Translations under genes and position numbers: made by a program | Assembly: GCA_016781505.1 (NCBI GenBank) | Contig: JADDQF010000066.1 | Span: 1 to 39,326 of the forward strand | Origin: a bacterium | GTDB taxonomy: Bacteria; Chloroflexota; Chloroflexia; Chloroflexales; Kallotenuaceae | Direction: 5' to 3' | DNA: 39,326 nucleotides | Shown: one piece after another, positions 26,490-34,054 of the stretch | Layout of the letters: every line of letters starts with the position of its first letter | Position numbering within the stretch: the first letter of the stretch is position 1 | Notes under the pieces: model-generated | Told to the model about the DNA's origin: nothing | The model's database searches: none | Seen by the model: only the letters and a program-made list of their open reading frames with translations

Positions 26490-27536
26490 GTGCCAAAACC
26501 TACGTTAGCGACCGGCATCGTCGGTTACGGCGCGTACGTCCCACGCTTCCGTATCACCGCTGCCGAAATTTCACGCATATGGAACGGCGGCTCTCTGCTG
26601 CCGATAACAGAAAAATCGGTTCCAGGCATCGACGAGGACACGATCACGATGGCCATCGAGGCAGGTCGTCATGCCCTGGCTCGTGCTGCCGTTCCCGCTA
26701 CCGAGCTTGGCGCTGTTTGGATCGGCTCTGAGTCGCATCCGTACGCGGTTAAGCCGTCCGGCACAATCGTGGCCGAAGCGCTTGGCTGTGGGCTCGAGAT
26801 CAGCGCTGCGGACTGGGAGTTCGCGTGCAAGGCCGGGACTGAAGCGCTCACTGCCTCGATGGGCATGGTCGGTTCGGGGATGCTGGCATACGCCATGGCG
26901 ATCGGCGCCGACACGGCACAGGGGCGTCCCGGCGATGCCCTGGAGTACACCGCGGCCGCGGGTGCCGCTGCCCTGATTGTCGGGCCGGCTGACCAGGCCC
27001 TGGCGACGCTGGATGCCACGCTCTCGGTCGTCACCGATACGCCGGATTTCTTCCGGCGGGCTGAGCAAACCTATCCGGTGCATGGCAACCGCTTCACCGG
27101 TACGCCGGCCTACTTCGCGCATATCACAAACGCCGGACGGCGGCTGCTGGCACAGCTGGGCGCGGAGCCGGGCGACTTTCGCTATGTGGTCTTTCACCAG
27201 CCGAATGCAAAGTTTCCGCAAACGGTCGGCAAGCAGCTCGGCTTCGGTCCGGAACAGATCGCGCCGGGGCTGTTGGCGCCGCGGATCGGCAATACCTACT
27301 CAGCGGCCGCACTGCTGGGCCTATGCGCGACGCTGGATGTAGCGGAGCCGGGCGACCGGATCATGGTTGTTTCATATGGCTCGGGCGCGGGCGCCGATGC
27401 ATATGCCCTAACTGTGACGGATCGGCTGCCGGCTGCCCGTGAGCGCGCGCCACTGACAACCGCCTATCTCGAACGACGTGTCGAGGTCGACTACGCGACA
27501 TATGCAAAGTGGCGCGGCAAGCTCGTGCAAGGCTAA
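26490..27536 (+). CDS. mvaS: Hydroxymethylglutaryl-CoA synthase, archaeal type
   Basis: 348 residues of the thiolase-fold HMG-CoA synthase group found in archaea and some Chloroflexota. It condenses acetyl-CoA with acetoacetyl-CoA for the mevalonate pathway. The catalytic set is intact: Glu81 (WIGSESHPYAVK), Cys113 (WEFACKAGTEAL) and His236 (VVFHQPNAKFP). The start is GTG 26490 with GGAG upstream. It is followed by a thiolase homologue and a DUF35 protein in the same order as in archaeal operons, where the three proteins form one complex that passes acetoacetyl-CoA between sites. Here the two partners have lost key residues (see the next two genes). Confidence 0.93.
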   Translation: MPKPTLATGIVGYGAYVPRFRITAAEISRIWNGGSLLPITEKSVPGIDEDTITMAIEAGRHALARAAVPATELGAVWIGSESHPYAVKPSGTIVAEALGCGLEISAADWEFACKAGTEALTASMGMVGSGMLAYAMAIGADTAQGRPGDALEYTAAAGAAALIVGPADQALATLDATLSVVTDTPDFFRRAEQTYPVHGNRFTGTPAYFAHITNAGRRLLAQLGAEPGDFRYVVFHQPNAKFPQTVGKQLGFGPEQIAPGLLAPRIGNTYSAAALLGLCATLDVAEPGDRIMVVSYGSGAGADAYALTVTDRLPAARERAPLTTAYLERRVEVDYATYAKWRGKLVQG

Positions 27537-27614
27537 GCTACAAGGAGAGCGCGGCACACGGCCTGGCATGTATTCTTGCGCCGGGTTTGGTGCTGCGTAA
27601 GGAATAACAGTTGT

Positions 27615-28769
27615 ATGCGAAATGTGTATATTGCCGGTATTGGCCAAACGCCTGTCGGCGAACATTGGGATAGCTCGTTGACCACCTTAGCTGTGCGTGC
27701 CCTGTCTGCCGCGCGCCGCGAGGCCGAACTGCCGATCCAGGCGTTGTATGTTGGCAACGCCCTTGGCGGTGAAGTTGCGGGCCAAGCGTTGCTCGGCACA
27801 ACGGTGGCGACTGCGGCTGGTCTGGGCGGAATTGAGGCCATGCGCGTGGAGGCTGGCGGCGCATCTGGCGGCGCAGCGCTCCGGCAAGCGTATCTCGCAG
27901 TTGCCGGGGGCGCGTTTGATGTTGTGGCAGTTGTCGGCGTGGAAAAGCTGACGGATGTGCTGGAGGGCTCGATCGAGGCGGCGCTGGCGCTGGCGCTTGA
28001 CAGCGATTATGAGGCGGCGCAGGGACTCACGCTCACCGCAGGCTGGGCTTTGCTCCAGCAGCGGTACATGCATGTGTATGGCTATGCCGACACTGCGTTC
28101 GCGCCCTTTCCGGTGAATGCCCATCGCAACGGCTCGACCAATCGAGCGGCGCAGTATCGCTCGGCCATCTCACGCGAGCAGGTGATTCGGTCGCCCAAAG
28201 TTGCCGCGCCGATCGCGCTGCTGGATAGCTCAACGGCGGCTGATGGCGCTGCGGCCGTGATCATTGCCGCGGAGCAGGTGGTGCGCAAGCTGAGCGGTCC
28301 GCGCATCAGGGTGGCAGGCTCTGCGTTGGCGTCGGCTCCGCTTGCACTCGGCGCGCGCCGGGATCTGCTGTGGCTGGAGGCGGCCGAACAATCCGCGCAG
28401 GGGGCGCTTAAGCAAGCAGGTGTTCGCCATGCCGATGTCGACGTGCTGGAACTATCGGATCAGCATGGCATCGTGGCGGCGCTGTCGCTGGAGGCGGGTG
28501 GCTTTGTGGAGCGTGGCATGGCGCCTCAGGCGGCCGCGGATAACCTGATTGCCCGTGAAGGCACGCTGCCGATCGCGACCTTCGGTGGCTGTAAAGCGCG
28601 CGGTGATGCGCCCGGCGCCTTGGGCGTGTACCAGATCGTGGAGCTAACTCAGCAGCTGCGCGGTACGAGTGGCGCGAATCAGGTTGCGGATGCACGTGTG
28701 GCGTTTGCGCAGTGTTTGGGCGGCCTCGGAGCGACGGCGGCAACGCACGTGCTTGTGCGGGAGGATTAA
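27615..28769 (+). CDS. Thiolase-superfamily protein (archaeal acetoacetyl-CoA thiolase/SCP2-like) without the catalytic residues
   Basis: 384 residues from ATG 27615 (MRNVYIAGIGQTPVG), behind AAGGA; the longer frame from 27576 adds 13 atypical residues. Overall it follows archaeal acetyl-CoA acetyltransferases, including DSSTAADGAAAVI and the YQIVELTQQLRG end. The nucleophile region, usually VExACASG, reads VEAGGASGG, with Gly82 in place of Cys. The HDAF-type region reads ELSDQHG (280-285), and the GHP His is replaced (KARGDAPGALG, Asp331). Claisen chemistry by the normal route is therefore unlikely. It could be a scaffold subunit, or an aldolase-like enzyme: thiolase-fold steroid aldolases (Ltp2 type) also work without the Cys and with a DUF35 partner. 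It lies between mvaS and a DUF35 gene and is translationally coupled to the latter. Confidence 0.85.
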   Translation: MRNVYIAGIGQTPVGEHWDSSLTTLAVRALSAARREAELPIQALYVGNALGGEVAGQALLGTTVATAAGLGGIEAMRVEAGGASGGAALRQAYLAVAGGAFDVVAVVGVEKLTDVLEGSIEAALALALDSDYEAAQGLTLTAGWALLQQRYMHVYGYADTAFAPFPVNAHRNGSTNRAAQYRSAISREQVIRSPKVAAPIALLDSSTAADGAAAVIIAAEQVVRKLSGPRIRVAGSALASAPLALGARRDLLWLEAAEQSAQGALKQAGVRHADVDVLELSDQHGIVAALSLEAGGFVERGMAPQAAADNLIAREGTLPIATFGGCKARGDAPGALGVYQIVELTQQLRGTSGANQVADARVAFAQCLGGLGATAATHVLVRED

Positions 28770-28772
28770 AGA

Positions 28773-29153
28773 ATGCAGCTAGCAAAACATTGGCGTCTCA
28801 AGGGCAGCCGCTATCGCTTGGAAGGGGCGCGCCATCCCCATACCGGCGCAATTTGCTTCCCGCGTCCGGCCGATGCGGCCGAGTGGGAGGCCGTTCCGTT
28901 GTCGGGCCAAGGCGTGGTCGAGTCGTTTGCCGCCGCGGGCAAAGCTGCTGATGGCTTCGCCGACGACGCGGTAATGGCGCTGGTTCGTTTGGCGGAAGGG
29001 CCGATCATTACAGCCCAGCTGACGGACGTGGCGCTGGATGAGGTTAAGATCGACATGCCGGTCGAGATGGTCACGCGCAAGCTCCGTGACCTCGGCCCCG
29101 AAGGTTTGATTGTGTACGGGTACAAATTCCGGCCGCTGCTGGTGGAGCGCTAG
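28773..29153 (+). CDS. DUF35 OB-fold protein lacking the zinc-ribbon cysteines
   Basis: 126 residues. In archaea DUF35 proteins bridge thiolase and HMG-CoA synthase and share their CoA site. The OB-fold part is recognisable (GQGVVESFAAAG, GPIITAQLTDV, IDMPVEMVTRKL, YGYKFRPLL). The N-terminal helix and YRLEGAR are followed, where CxxC...CPxC is expected, by HPHTGAICFPRPADAAEWE. Only one Cys (28) remains, so zinc binding is probably lost. The start lies 3 bases after the thiolase stop, with GGGAGGA inside the thiolase end, so the two are made together. It is probably the structural partner of the unusual thiolase homologue. Confidence 0.88.
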   Translation: MQLAKHWRLKGSRYRLEGARHPHTGAICFPRPADAAEWEAVPLSGQGVVESFAAAGKAADGFADDAVMALVRLAEGPIITAQLTDVALDEVKIDMPVEMVTRKLRDLGPEGLIVYGYKFRPLLVER

Positions 29154-29218
29154 CTCGCCCCAATGGTAGCCACCACATGCATGCTCCTATGCGCGTCGCG
29201 TTGCTGGTGAAGCTCGGC

Positions 29219-29242
29219 GGCGCGCATGGTATAATGCGCGCC
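29219..29242 (+). promoter_or_regulatory. secG promoter with -10 box in the loop of a 9-bp palindrome
   Basis: ggcgcgcat (29219-29227) and atgcgcgcc (29234-29242) are perfect complements flanking ggtata. TATAAT occupies 29230-29235, so the -10 box lies across the loop and right arm. A dimeric regulator bound here would block the promoter. No good -35 is found at 16-18 bp. Confidence 0.5.
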
Positions 29243-29267
29243 AACTCACACTGGAGTACAAATATTC

Positions 29268-29507
29268 ATGGGTTTGCGTACATTTATTGATCTTGCCCAG
29301 CTTGTTTTGGCAATCACCCTGATCGTTCTGGTGCTGCTGCAGGCCAAAGGCAACTCGGCCAGCGCCTTTTTCAATCGCGAGGCGGCCACAACGTATCGGA
29401 CACGTCGTGGGGTCGAGCGCACGATCCTCCAAGCCACAATCGGCATCGCGATCTTGTTCTGTGTCCTTTCGCTGCTCAACAACTTGCTGCCAAAACTTGG
29501 CTTTTAG
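29268..29507 (+). CDS. secG: Protein-export membrane protein SecG
   Basis: 79 residues with two membrane helices (FIDLAQLVLAITLIVLVLLQ and ATIGIAILFCVLSLLNNLL) joined by a cytosolic loop with the family pattern QAKGNSASAFF...TTYRTRRGVERTI. It helps SecA-driven movement of proteins through SecYEG. ATG 29268, preceded by CTGGAG. It stands alone with its own promoter and is followed by a repeat element. Confidence 0.92.
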   Translation: MGLRTFIDLAQLVLAITLIVLVLLQAKGNSASAFFNREAATTYRTRRGVERTILQATIGIAILFCVLSLLNNLLPKLGF

Positions 29508-29588
29508 GCTTCAGCCGACAAGCTTCAGGTTACAGGGACCAGGCTTAACTCACGAGGTTGCAGCCTGAGAGCTGTGACCTGATGCCTT
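29508..29588 (+). repeat. Inverted heptad-type repeat element between secG and the solute-binding protein gene
   Basis: The left half has ggcttcagccgacaagcttc and caggttacagggaccaggct. The right half has gttgcagcctgagagctgtg and acctgatgcct. The design is the same as in the elements between the atp genes, but the copy is more degenerate. Confidence 0.65.
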
Positions 29589-29592
29589 TAAT

Positions 29593-31215
29593 ATGATCCG
29601 TCGTATTCGTTGGCAAATGTTGATCGCCGCCTGCGCTGCGTTGGTCGTCATCGGTTTGCTGGGCTCGGTGGCGCTGTCTACCTCCGCCACAACGCTGTCC
29701 CTGACGGGAGCGGTGTATGTTGAAGGCGTCGTTGGTGCGCCGCGGCAGCTCAATCCGCTAGCACAAGGCCCGGATGCATCGCCGGCTGAGCGCGATCTGG
29801 CGGCTCTGCTTCTGGAAGGGCTGACCCGCGTCGGCGTGGATGGCCGGATCGAGCCGGCGCTGGCCGAGCGTTGGACTGTCAGCCAGGATGGTCGGGTCTA
29901 CACCTTTAGGCTGCGAGCCGGCCGAACCTGGCACGACGGCGCGCTGGTCACCGCCGACGACGTGCTGTACACCGTGCGTGGTGTGCAAAACGCGAACTTT
30001 CCGGGTGACCCGGCCCTTGCAGCGCTGTGGCGCAATGTGCTGGTCCAAAAACAGGACGAGCGGACCGTGCAATTCCAGCTAAGCGCGCCTTTCGCCCCGT
30101 TCCCCAGCGTCGCGCGTTTGCCCATTTTGCCGGCCCATCTGTTCCGCACACTGCGGCCGGAGCAGTGGCCGACCGCTTCGTGGACTCAACATCCGGTCGG
30201 CACCGGTCGTTACAAGCTTTATGCTCTAGATGCGCAGCAAGCGGTGTTGGTGCCGTTTGCTGGCTACCCCGGAACGCCCGCGCTTGATCACCTGGTGCTC
30301 CGCTTTTATCCCACCGCCGAGGCGGCCGTGCTCGGGCTGAGCCGCCGCGAGGTTCAAGGTGTGGCAACTGTCGCGACCGGAGGCCAGCGCCTGCCCGATG
30401 TGCCCCGCCGGGCCCAACGCCTGCTCGCTCCGCTGGGCGACTACACCATCCTGGCCTTTAATCTGCAGCAGTCGCCGCTGGATGAGCTGCAGCTGCGCCG
30501 GGCGCTTGTGCTTGGGCTTAATCGCGAAGTGCTGATTACCAAAGTGTTGGGTGGTCAAGGCCAGCTGCTGGACACCCCCGTGCTGCCTGGAACATGGGCG
30601 GCGGAGCCGGCTGCGCGGCTGCCGGCTTTTAGACGAAGTGCGGCCCAGCAGCAGCTGGGCGCGCTCGGCTATGTGGACACAAACGGCGATGGTTGGGTAG
30701 AGGCCGACGGCCAGCGGCTGGTGCTTCCGCTGCTGATTGCGGACGCGGTGGAGGCAAATGCGGTGGCGGCTGAGCTAGCGCAGCAGCTGCGCGAGATCGG
30801 GATTGGGCTTGATATTCAGCGTGTGCCGAGCAGTGAGCTGCAAACTGCCTTGGCCAGCCATAACTTTACCATGGCCCTGCATAGCTGGAGCGATGTGGGG
30901 GTCGACCCCGATCTGTATGCGCTGTGGCACTCGTCGCGGGCCGACGGCGGCGCAAACTACGCTGGTCTGCGCGACGCCCAGATCGATCAGCTGTTGATGG
31001 ATGGCCGTGCCACGCAGGACGAGCCGACCCGCCGCCAAATCTATGCGGATTTCCAGCGCCGCTGGGTTGAGTTGATACCCAGCCTGCCCCTGTACCAGAA
31101 TGTGTTGGCCTACGATGTGGAAGGCGCTCCCGCACCACCCGTACCGCCCGATCTTTTGTCGAACCGTGTCGAGCGTTTTGCCGTGCTGGACGAATGGCTC
31201 CAACCAAACCAGTAG
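29593..31215 (+). CDS. Extracytoplasmic peptide/nickel-type solute-binding protein (SBP family 5)
   Basis: 540 residues. An N-terminal hydrophobic segment (about 9-30) follows a basic start (MIRRIRWQ) and has no lipobox Cys, so the protein is anchored by a signal-anchor helix or is released. The family core appears as LLLEGLTRVGVDGRIEPALAERW, TFRLRAGRTWHDGALVTADDVLYT, HPVGTGRYKL, LRRALVLGLNREVLI and ALHSWSDVGVDPDLYALWHSS. It would bind oligopeptides or similar ligands. No permease or ATPase of the Dpp/Opp type is next to it. There is no clear Shine-Dalgarno; ATG 29593 lies 4 bases after a repeat element. Confidence 0.9.
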   Translation: MIRRIRWQMLIAACAALVVIGLLGSVALSTSATTLSLTGAVYVEGVVGAPRQLNPLAQGPDASPAERDLAALLLEGLTRVGVDGRIEPALAERWTVSQDGRVYTFRLRAGRTWHDGALVTADDVLYTVRGVQNANFPGDPALAALWRNVLVQKQDERTVQFQLSAPFAPFPSVARLPILPAHLFRTLRPEQWPTASWTQHPVGTGRYKLYALDAQQAVLVPFAGYPGTPALDHLVLRFYPTAEAAVLGLSRREVQGVATVATGGQRLPDVPRRAQRLLAPLGDYTILAFNLQQSPLDELQLRRALVLGLNREVLITKVLGGQGQLLDTPVLPGTWAAEPAARLPAFRRSAAQQQLGALGYVDTNGDGWVEADGQRLVLPLLIADAVEANAVAAELAQQLREIGIGLDIQRVPSSELQTALASHNFTMALHSWSDVGVDPDLYALWHSSRADGGANYAGLRDAQIDQLLMDGRATQDEPTRRQIYADFQRRWVELIPSLPLYQNVLAYDVEGAPAPPVPPDLLSNRVERFAVLDEWLQPNQ

Positions 31216-31350
31216 ACTCCAGGCGCTGCGGGGCAAACGACTACCTGCGTGGACCTCGCCCTGTTCCGGCGTGCAACTGCGCCCAATGGTTGATGACGGA
31301 GCCCAGGATATATCCACTGCAACGGGACCATCGCATCAGCTACCAGGCGC

Positions 31351-31382
31351 AAAAAGCCCGTCAGCGAAATTCACTGACGGGC
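31351..31382 (-). terminator. Intrinsic terminator of tRNA-Gly
   Basis: On the minus strand GCCCGTCAG (31382-31374) pairs with CTGACGGGC (31364-31356) over a 9-base loop, followed by TTTTT (31355-31351). It begins 3 bases after the encoded CCA. Confidence 0.9.
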
Positions 31383-31385
31383 GAT

Positions 31386-31461
31386 TGGAGCGGGAGACGG
31401 GATTCGAACCCGCGACCTTCTCCTTGGCAAGGAGATGCTCTACCAACTGAGCCACTCCCGC
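31386..31461 (-). tRNA. tRNA-Gly (anticodon GCC), CCA encoded
   Basis: The minus-strand cloverleaf has acceptor GCGGGAG/CTCCCGC, D arm GCTC-AGTTGGTA-GAGC, anticodon stem TCTCC/GGAGA around TTGCCAA, T arm GCGGG-TTCGAAT-CCCGT, U73 as usual in bacterial tRNA-Gly, and CCA at 31388-31386. It reads GGC and GGU codons. Confidence 0.97.
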
Positions 31462-31484
31462 AAGCACTGCTTGCGACGTCGGAG

Positions 31485-31513
31485 AGTATAACATAGTTCT
31501 TGGGGGAATGCAA
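31485..31513 (-). promoter_or_regulatory. Promoter of tRNA-Gly
   Basis: The minus strand has TTGCAT (31513-31508), 17 bp, and TGT-extended TATACT (31490-31485), starting the transcript about 15-20 bases before the mature 5' end. Confidence 0.75.
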
Positions 31514-31599
31514 ATGTATTTGATAGCTGAAAGTGGCGAAGCTCGTGGAGCCATCCCTCTCCCCGCAGCTGCCGCGTTCACCACTTCCTGGGTGAAGTG

Positions 31600-31608
31600 T
31601 GCTATGAT
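31600..31608 (+). promoter_or_regulatory. Extended -10 promoter of the radical SAM gene
   Basis: TGC-TATGAT at 31600-31608, with no clear -35. It lies about 80 bases before the ATG at 31690. Confidence 0.45.
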
Positions 31609-31689
31609 TACGAAAAACTACCGTAGAACGTGTGTGCCATACACGCTTTGCCGTCCGTTCCCGCTGCACCGCTAGCAAGAACGAACCAG

Positions 31690-32853
31690 ATGGATCTTGA
31701 ACACAAGCTTGAGCTACTGGCTGACGATGCGCGCTTTGAGGCGTGTGATAGTTTCACGCCTCGGAAACGGAAAGGTAAGCGAGGATCGCCCGGCATTCAG
31801 CATACCCGGGGCCCGAACGGCAAGCCGATGGCGCTTCTTCGGCTGCTGCAAAGCAATAGCTGTGAGTGGGATTGTCCGTATTGTCCGCTGCGCCGCTCCA
31901 ACGACATCGCACGGGCTACCCTCACCCCCGAAGAGCTGGCGACGACGTTTATGCAGCGGCATGAAGCCGGCGATGTGCAAGGCTTGTTCCTTTCTTCGGC
32001 CGTGGATGGCGGCGTGCGTCCGGCCATGGCGCGTATGTTGGACACGGTGGAATTGCTGCGGGTGCGCTTTGCGTACACCGGGTATGTGCATCTTAAGCTG
32101 ATGCCGGGCGCGCGGCCGGATGAAGTGGAGCGGGCCGCGACCCTTGCGGATCGCGTGTCGATTAATCTGGAAGCGCCCAACGGCGCGCGGATGAAGCGCA
32201 TCTCGCCCGAACGGCGCTGGAGCACCATCCTGGAGCCGATGGCCTACGCCCGCGAGCAGCAGGAAGCGGGGAACTTGCCGTCCGGTCAGGCTACGCAGCT
32301 GGTGGTAGGCGCGTCTGGCGAGAGCGATCGCGAAATATTTGCGGCGACCTCGCGAATGTACAGCGAGTTCAAGCTGCGCCGGGTGTATTTCAATGCGTTT
32401 CGGTCACAGCCCAACACGCCCATGGCCGAGCACGAGTCCACGCCATGGGTGCGCCAGCAGCGCTTGCAGGAGGCCGACTGGCTGGTGCGGCATTACGGGT
32501 TTGATGCCAGCGAGCTGCCCTTCGAGGCCGACGATAATTTGCCGCTGCAGCTCGATCCTAAATTCGCCTGGGCGCTCCAACACCCGGAACAGTTTCCGAT
32601 CGATGTCCAGACCGCTGATCGCGAAGCGTTGCTGCGCGTGCCCGGCATCGGCCCGATCAGCGTCGAGCGCATCCTCGCCCTGCGCAGCGCCGTCCGTTTC
32701 CGTGAGCTGCAGCATCTGCGCAAGCTGGGCGTCGTCGTCACCAAGGCGCGTCATTTTGTGACTTTGGATGGACGGTTTTTCGGCGGTGATGCCGCCCAAG
32801 TGGTTGCGCGCCTGCGCGCACAGCCGATTGTGGAACAGCTGACGCTTTGGTAA
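31690..32853 (+). CDS. Putative DNA modification/repair radical SAM protein with HhH domain (rSAM_link_UDG type)
   Basis: 387 residues. The radical SAM cluster motif is C58-x3-C62-x2-C65 (SCEWDCPYCPLRRSND). Conserved family segments include LFLSSAVDGG, LKLMPGARPDEVERA, RVSINLEAPN and YFNAFRSQPNTPMA. The C-terminal part has a helix-hairpin-helix, LLRVPGIGPISVERILALR, near residue 310, implying DNA or RNA binding. Related proteins are usually encoded beside a uracil-DNA glycosylase-like protein; none is adjacent here. ATG 31690 (MDLEHKLELLADDARFEACDS) is preferred to the frame from 31630, whose first 20 residues are atypical. Confidence 0.88.
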   Translation: MDLEHKLELLADDARFEACDSFTPRKRKGKRGSPGIQHTRGPNGKPMALLRLLQSNSCEWDCPYCPLRRSNDIARATLTPEELATTFMQRHEAGDVQGLFLSSAVDGGVRPAMARMLDTVELLRVRFAYTGYVHLKLMPGARPDEVERAATLADRVSINLEAPNGARMKRISPERRWSTILEPMAYAREQQEAGNLPSGQATQLVVGASGESDREIFAATSRMYSEFKLRRVYFNAFRSQPNTPMAEHESTPWVRQQRLQEADWLVRHYGFDASELPFEADDNLPLQLDPKFAWALQHPEQFPIDVQTADREALLRVPGIGPISVERILALRSAVRFRELQHLRKLGVVVTKARHFVTLDGRFFGGDAAQVVARLRAQPIVEQLTLW

Positions 32854-33091
32854 CAGCGCAACGGTGCCGGGCTGATCGATGACCATGGCTTTGGCCCGTT
32901 AATCTCAGCTCGCGGGATGCTTCGTCAAGGCAACCTCCTCAACGCCGGTCTCTAGCGACTTGTCCCTGACCTCCTAGGCCGAGCTAGCCCAATTGCATAT
33001 AGAAGGGTTGCCCCAAACGCGGTATCATTAACCATGATGCTGAGTCCACCTCCGTGGATCGCGCGTTGCCGCATTGCTTCGGGAGCATTGG

Positions 33092-34054
33092 ATGATACAA
33101 GCCAACGACCTGCATAAATATTTTGGTCAGTTCCATGCCGTGCGCGGCATTTCGCTGCATGTGCCCGCGGGCCAGGTACTTGCGCTGCTCGGCCCGAATG
33201 GAGCAGGTAAAACCACAACTGTGCGGATGCTCAGCGCGATTCTAAAGCCCAGCCAGGGTACGGCGCGGATCGCTGGCCATGATGTCGAGACGGAGCCGCA
33301 GCTCGTCCGGCATAAGGTGGGCCTGCTGACCGAGTATCCCGGGCTGTATGCGCGCATGACCGCCGTCGATTACCTGATGTTCTTTGGCCGCCTGCAAGGC
33401 ATGAATCGGACGGATTGTGCGACGCGGGCGGCGCAGTTGCTGAAGCGCTTCGACTTGTGGAGCGCTCGGGACCGCAAGCTGGACGGCTATTCCAAGGGCA
33501 TGAAGCAAAAGGTTGCCCTGATTCGGGCCATGATCCACGATCCCGCCGTGCTGTTTCTGGATGAGCCCACCACGGCCATGGACCCCCAGAGCGCGCGTAC
33601 CGTGCGGGATGCGATCAGCGATTTGCGGGACTCGCGGCGGGCGATTGTGCTGTGTACGCATAATTTGACCGAGGCGGAAGTGCTGGCCGATTATATCGCG
33701 GTGGTGCGCGGTGGCCAGATTGTTGCCCAGGGCACATCCGAGCAGCTTACCCAACAGCTGCTGGGCGATCCGCTGTGGGAAGTGCGAACCGCACGTGTGC
33801 TTAACGGCGAAGTGTCCGAGATCAGCCGCATGGTCGAGGTCGAAGATTATGGCGATACATGGCTGCGCTATCGCACCAGCCGCGCGGCCGAGGTTAACCC
33901 CGCATTGCTGCGGCGGCTCCATCACGCCGGCACGCCGGTGGTGTCGCTGAGCGAAGTGCCGCGCTCGCTGGAGTCAGTGTATCTGCGCATCGTGGGTGAA
34001 AGCCAGCCAGAACGCATGGCCGGCGTTTCCGAAGTGGAAGAGATCGGCGTATGA
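33092..34054 (+). CDS. ABC transporter ATP-binding protein (ABC-2 exporter type)
   Basis: 320 residues. Walker A GPNGAGKT (34-41), a signature motif in the form YSKGMKQK (133-140) typical of the drug/Na-efflux (CcmA/NatA) group, Walker B VLFLDEP (153-159), and the switch His in LCTHNLTEAE. The C-terminal 100 residues form the extra domain common in this group. ATG 33092 has GGGAG at 6 bases; the frame from TTG 33074 is less likely. It overlaps the permease gene by 4 bases (ATGA), so one complex is made. Substrate unknown. Confidence 0.93.
   Translation: MIQANDLHKYFGQFHAVRGISLHVPAGQVLALLGPNGAGKTTTVRMLSAILKPSQGTARIAGHDVETEPQLVRHKVGLLTEYPGLYARMTAVDYLMFFGRLQGMNRTDCATRAAQLLKRFDLWSARDRKLDGYSKGMKQKVALIRAMIHDPAVLFLDEPTTAMDPQSARTVRDAISDLRDSRRAIVLCTHNLTEAEVLADYIAVVRGGQIVAQGTSEQLTQQLLGDPLWEVRTARVLNGEVSEISRMVEVEDYGDTWLRYRTSRAAEVNPALLRRLHHAGTPVVSLSEVPRSLESVYLRIVGESQPERMAGVSEVEEIGV

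Noticed and set aside
31571-31598. Inverted repeat ttcacc/ggtgaa before the radical SAM gene
   Set aside because: Only six base pairs, expected by chance at this length of sequence.
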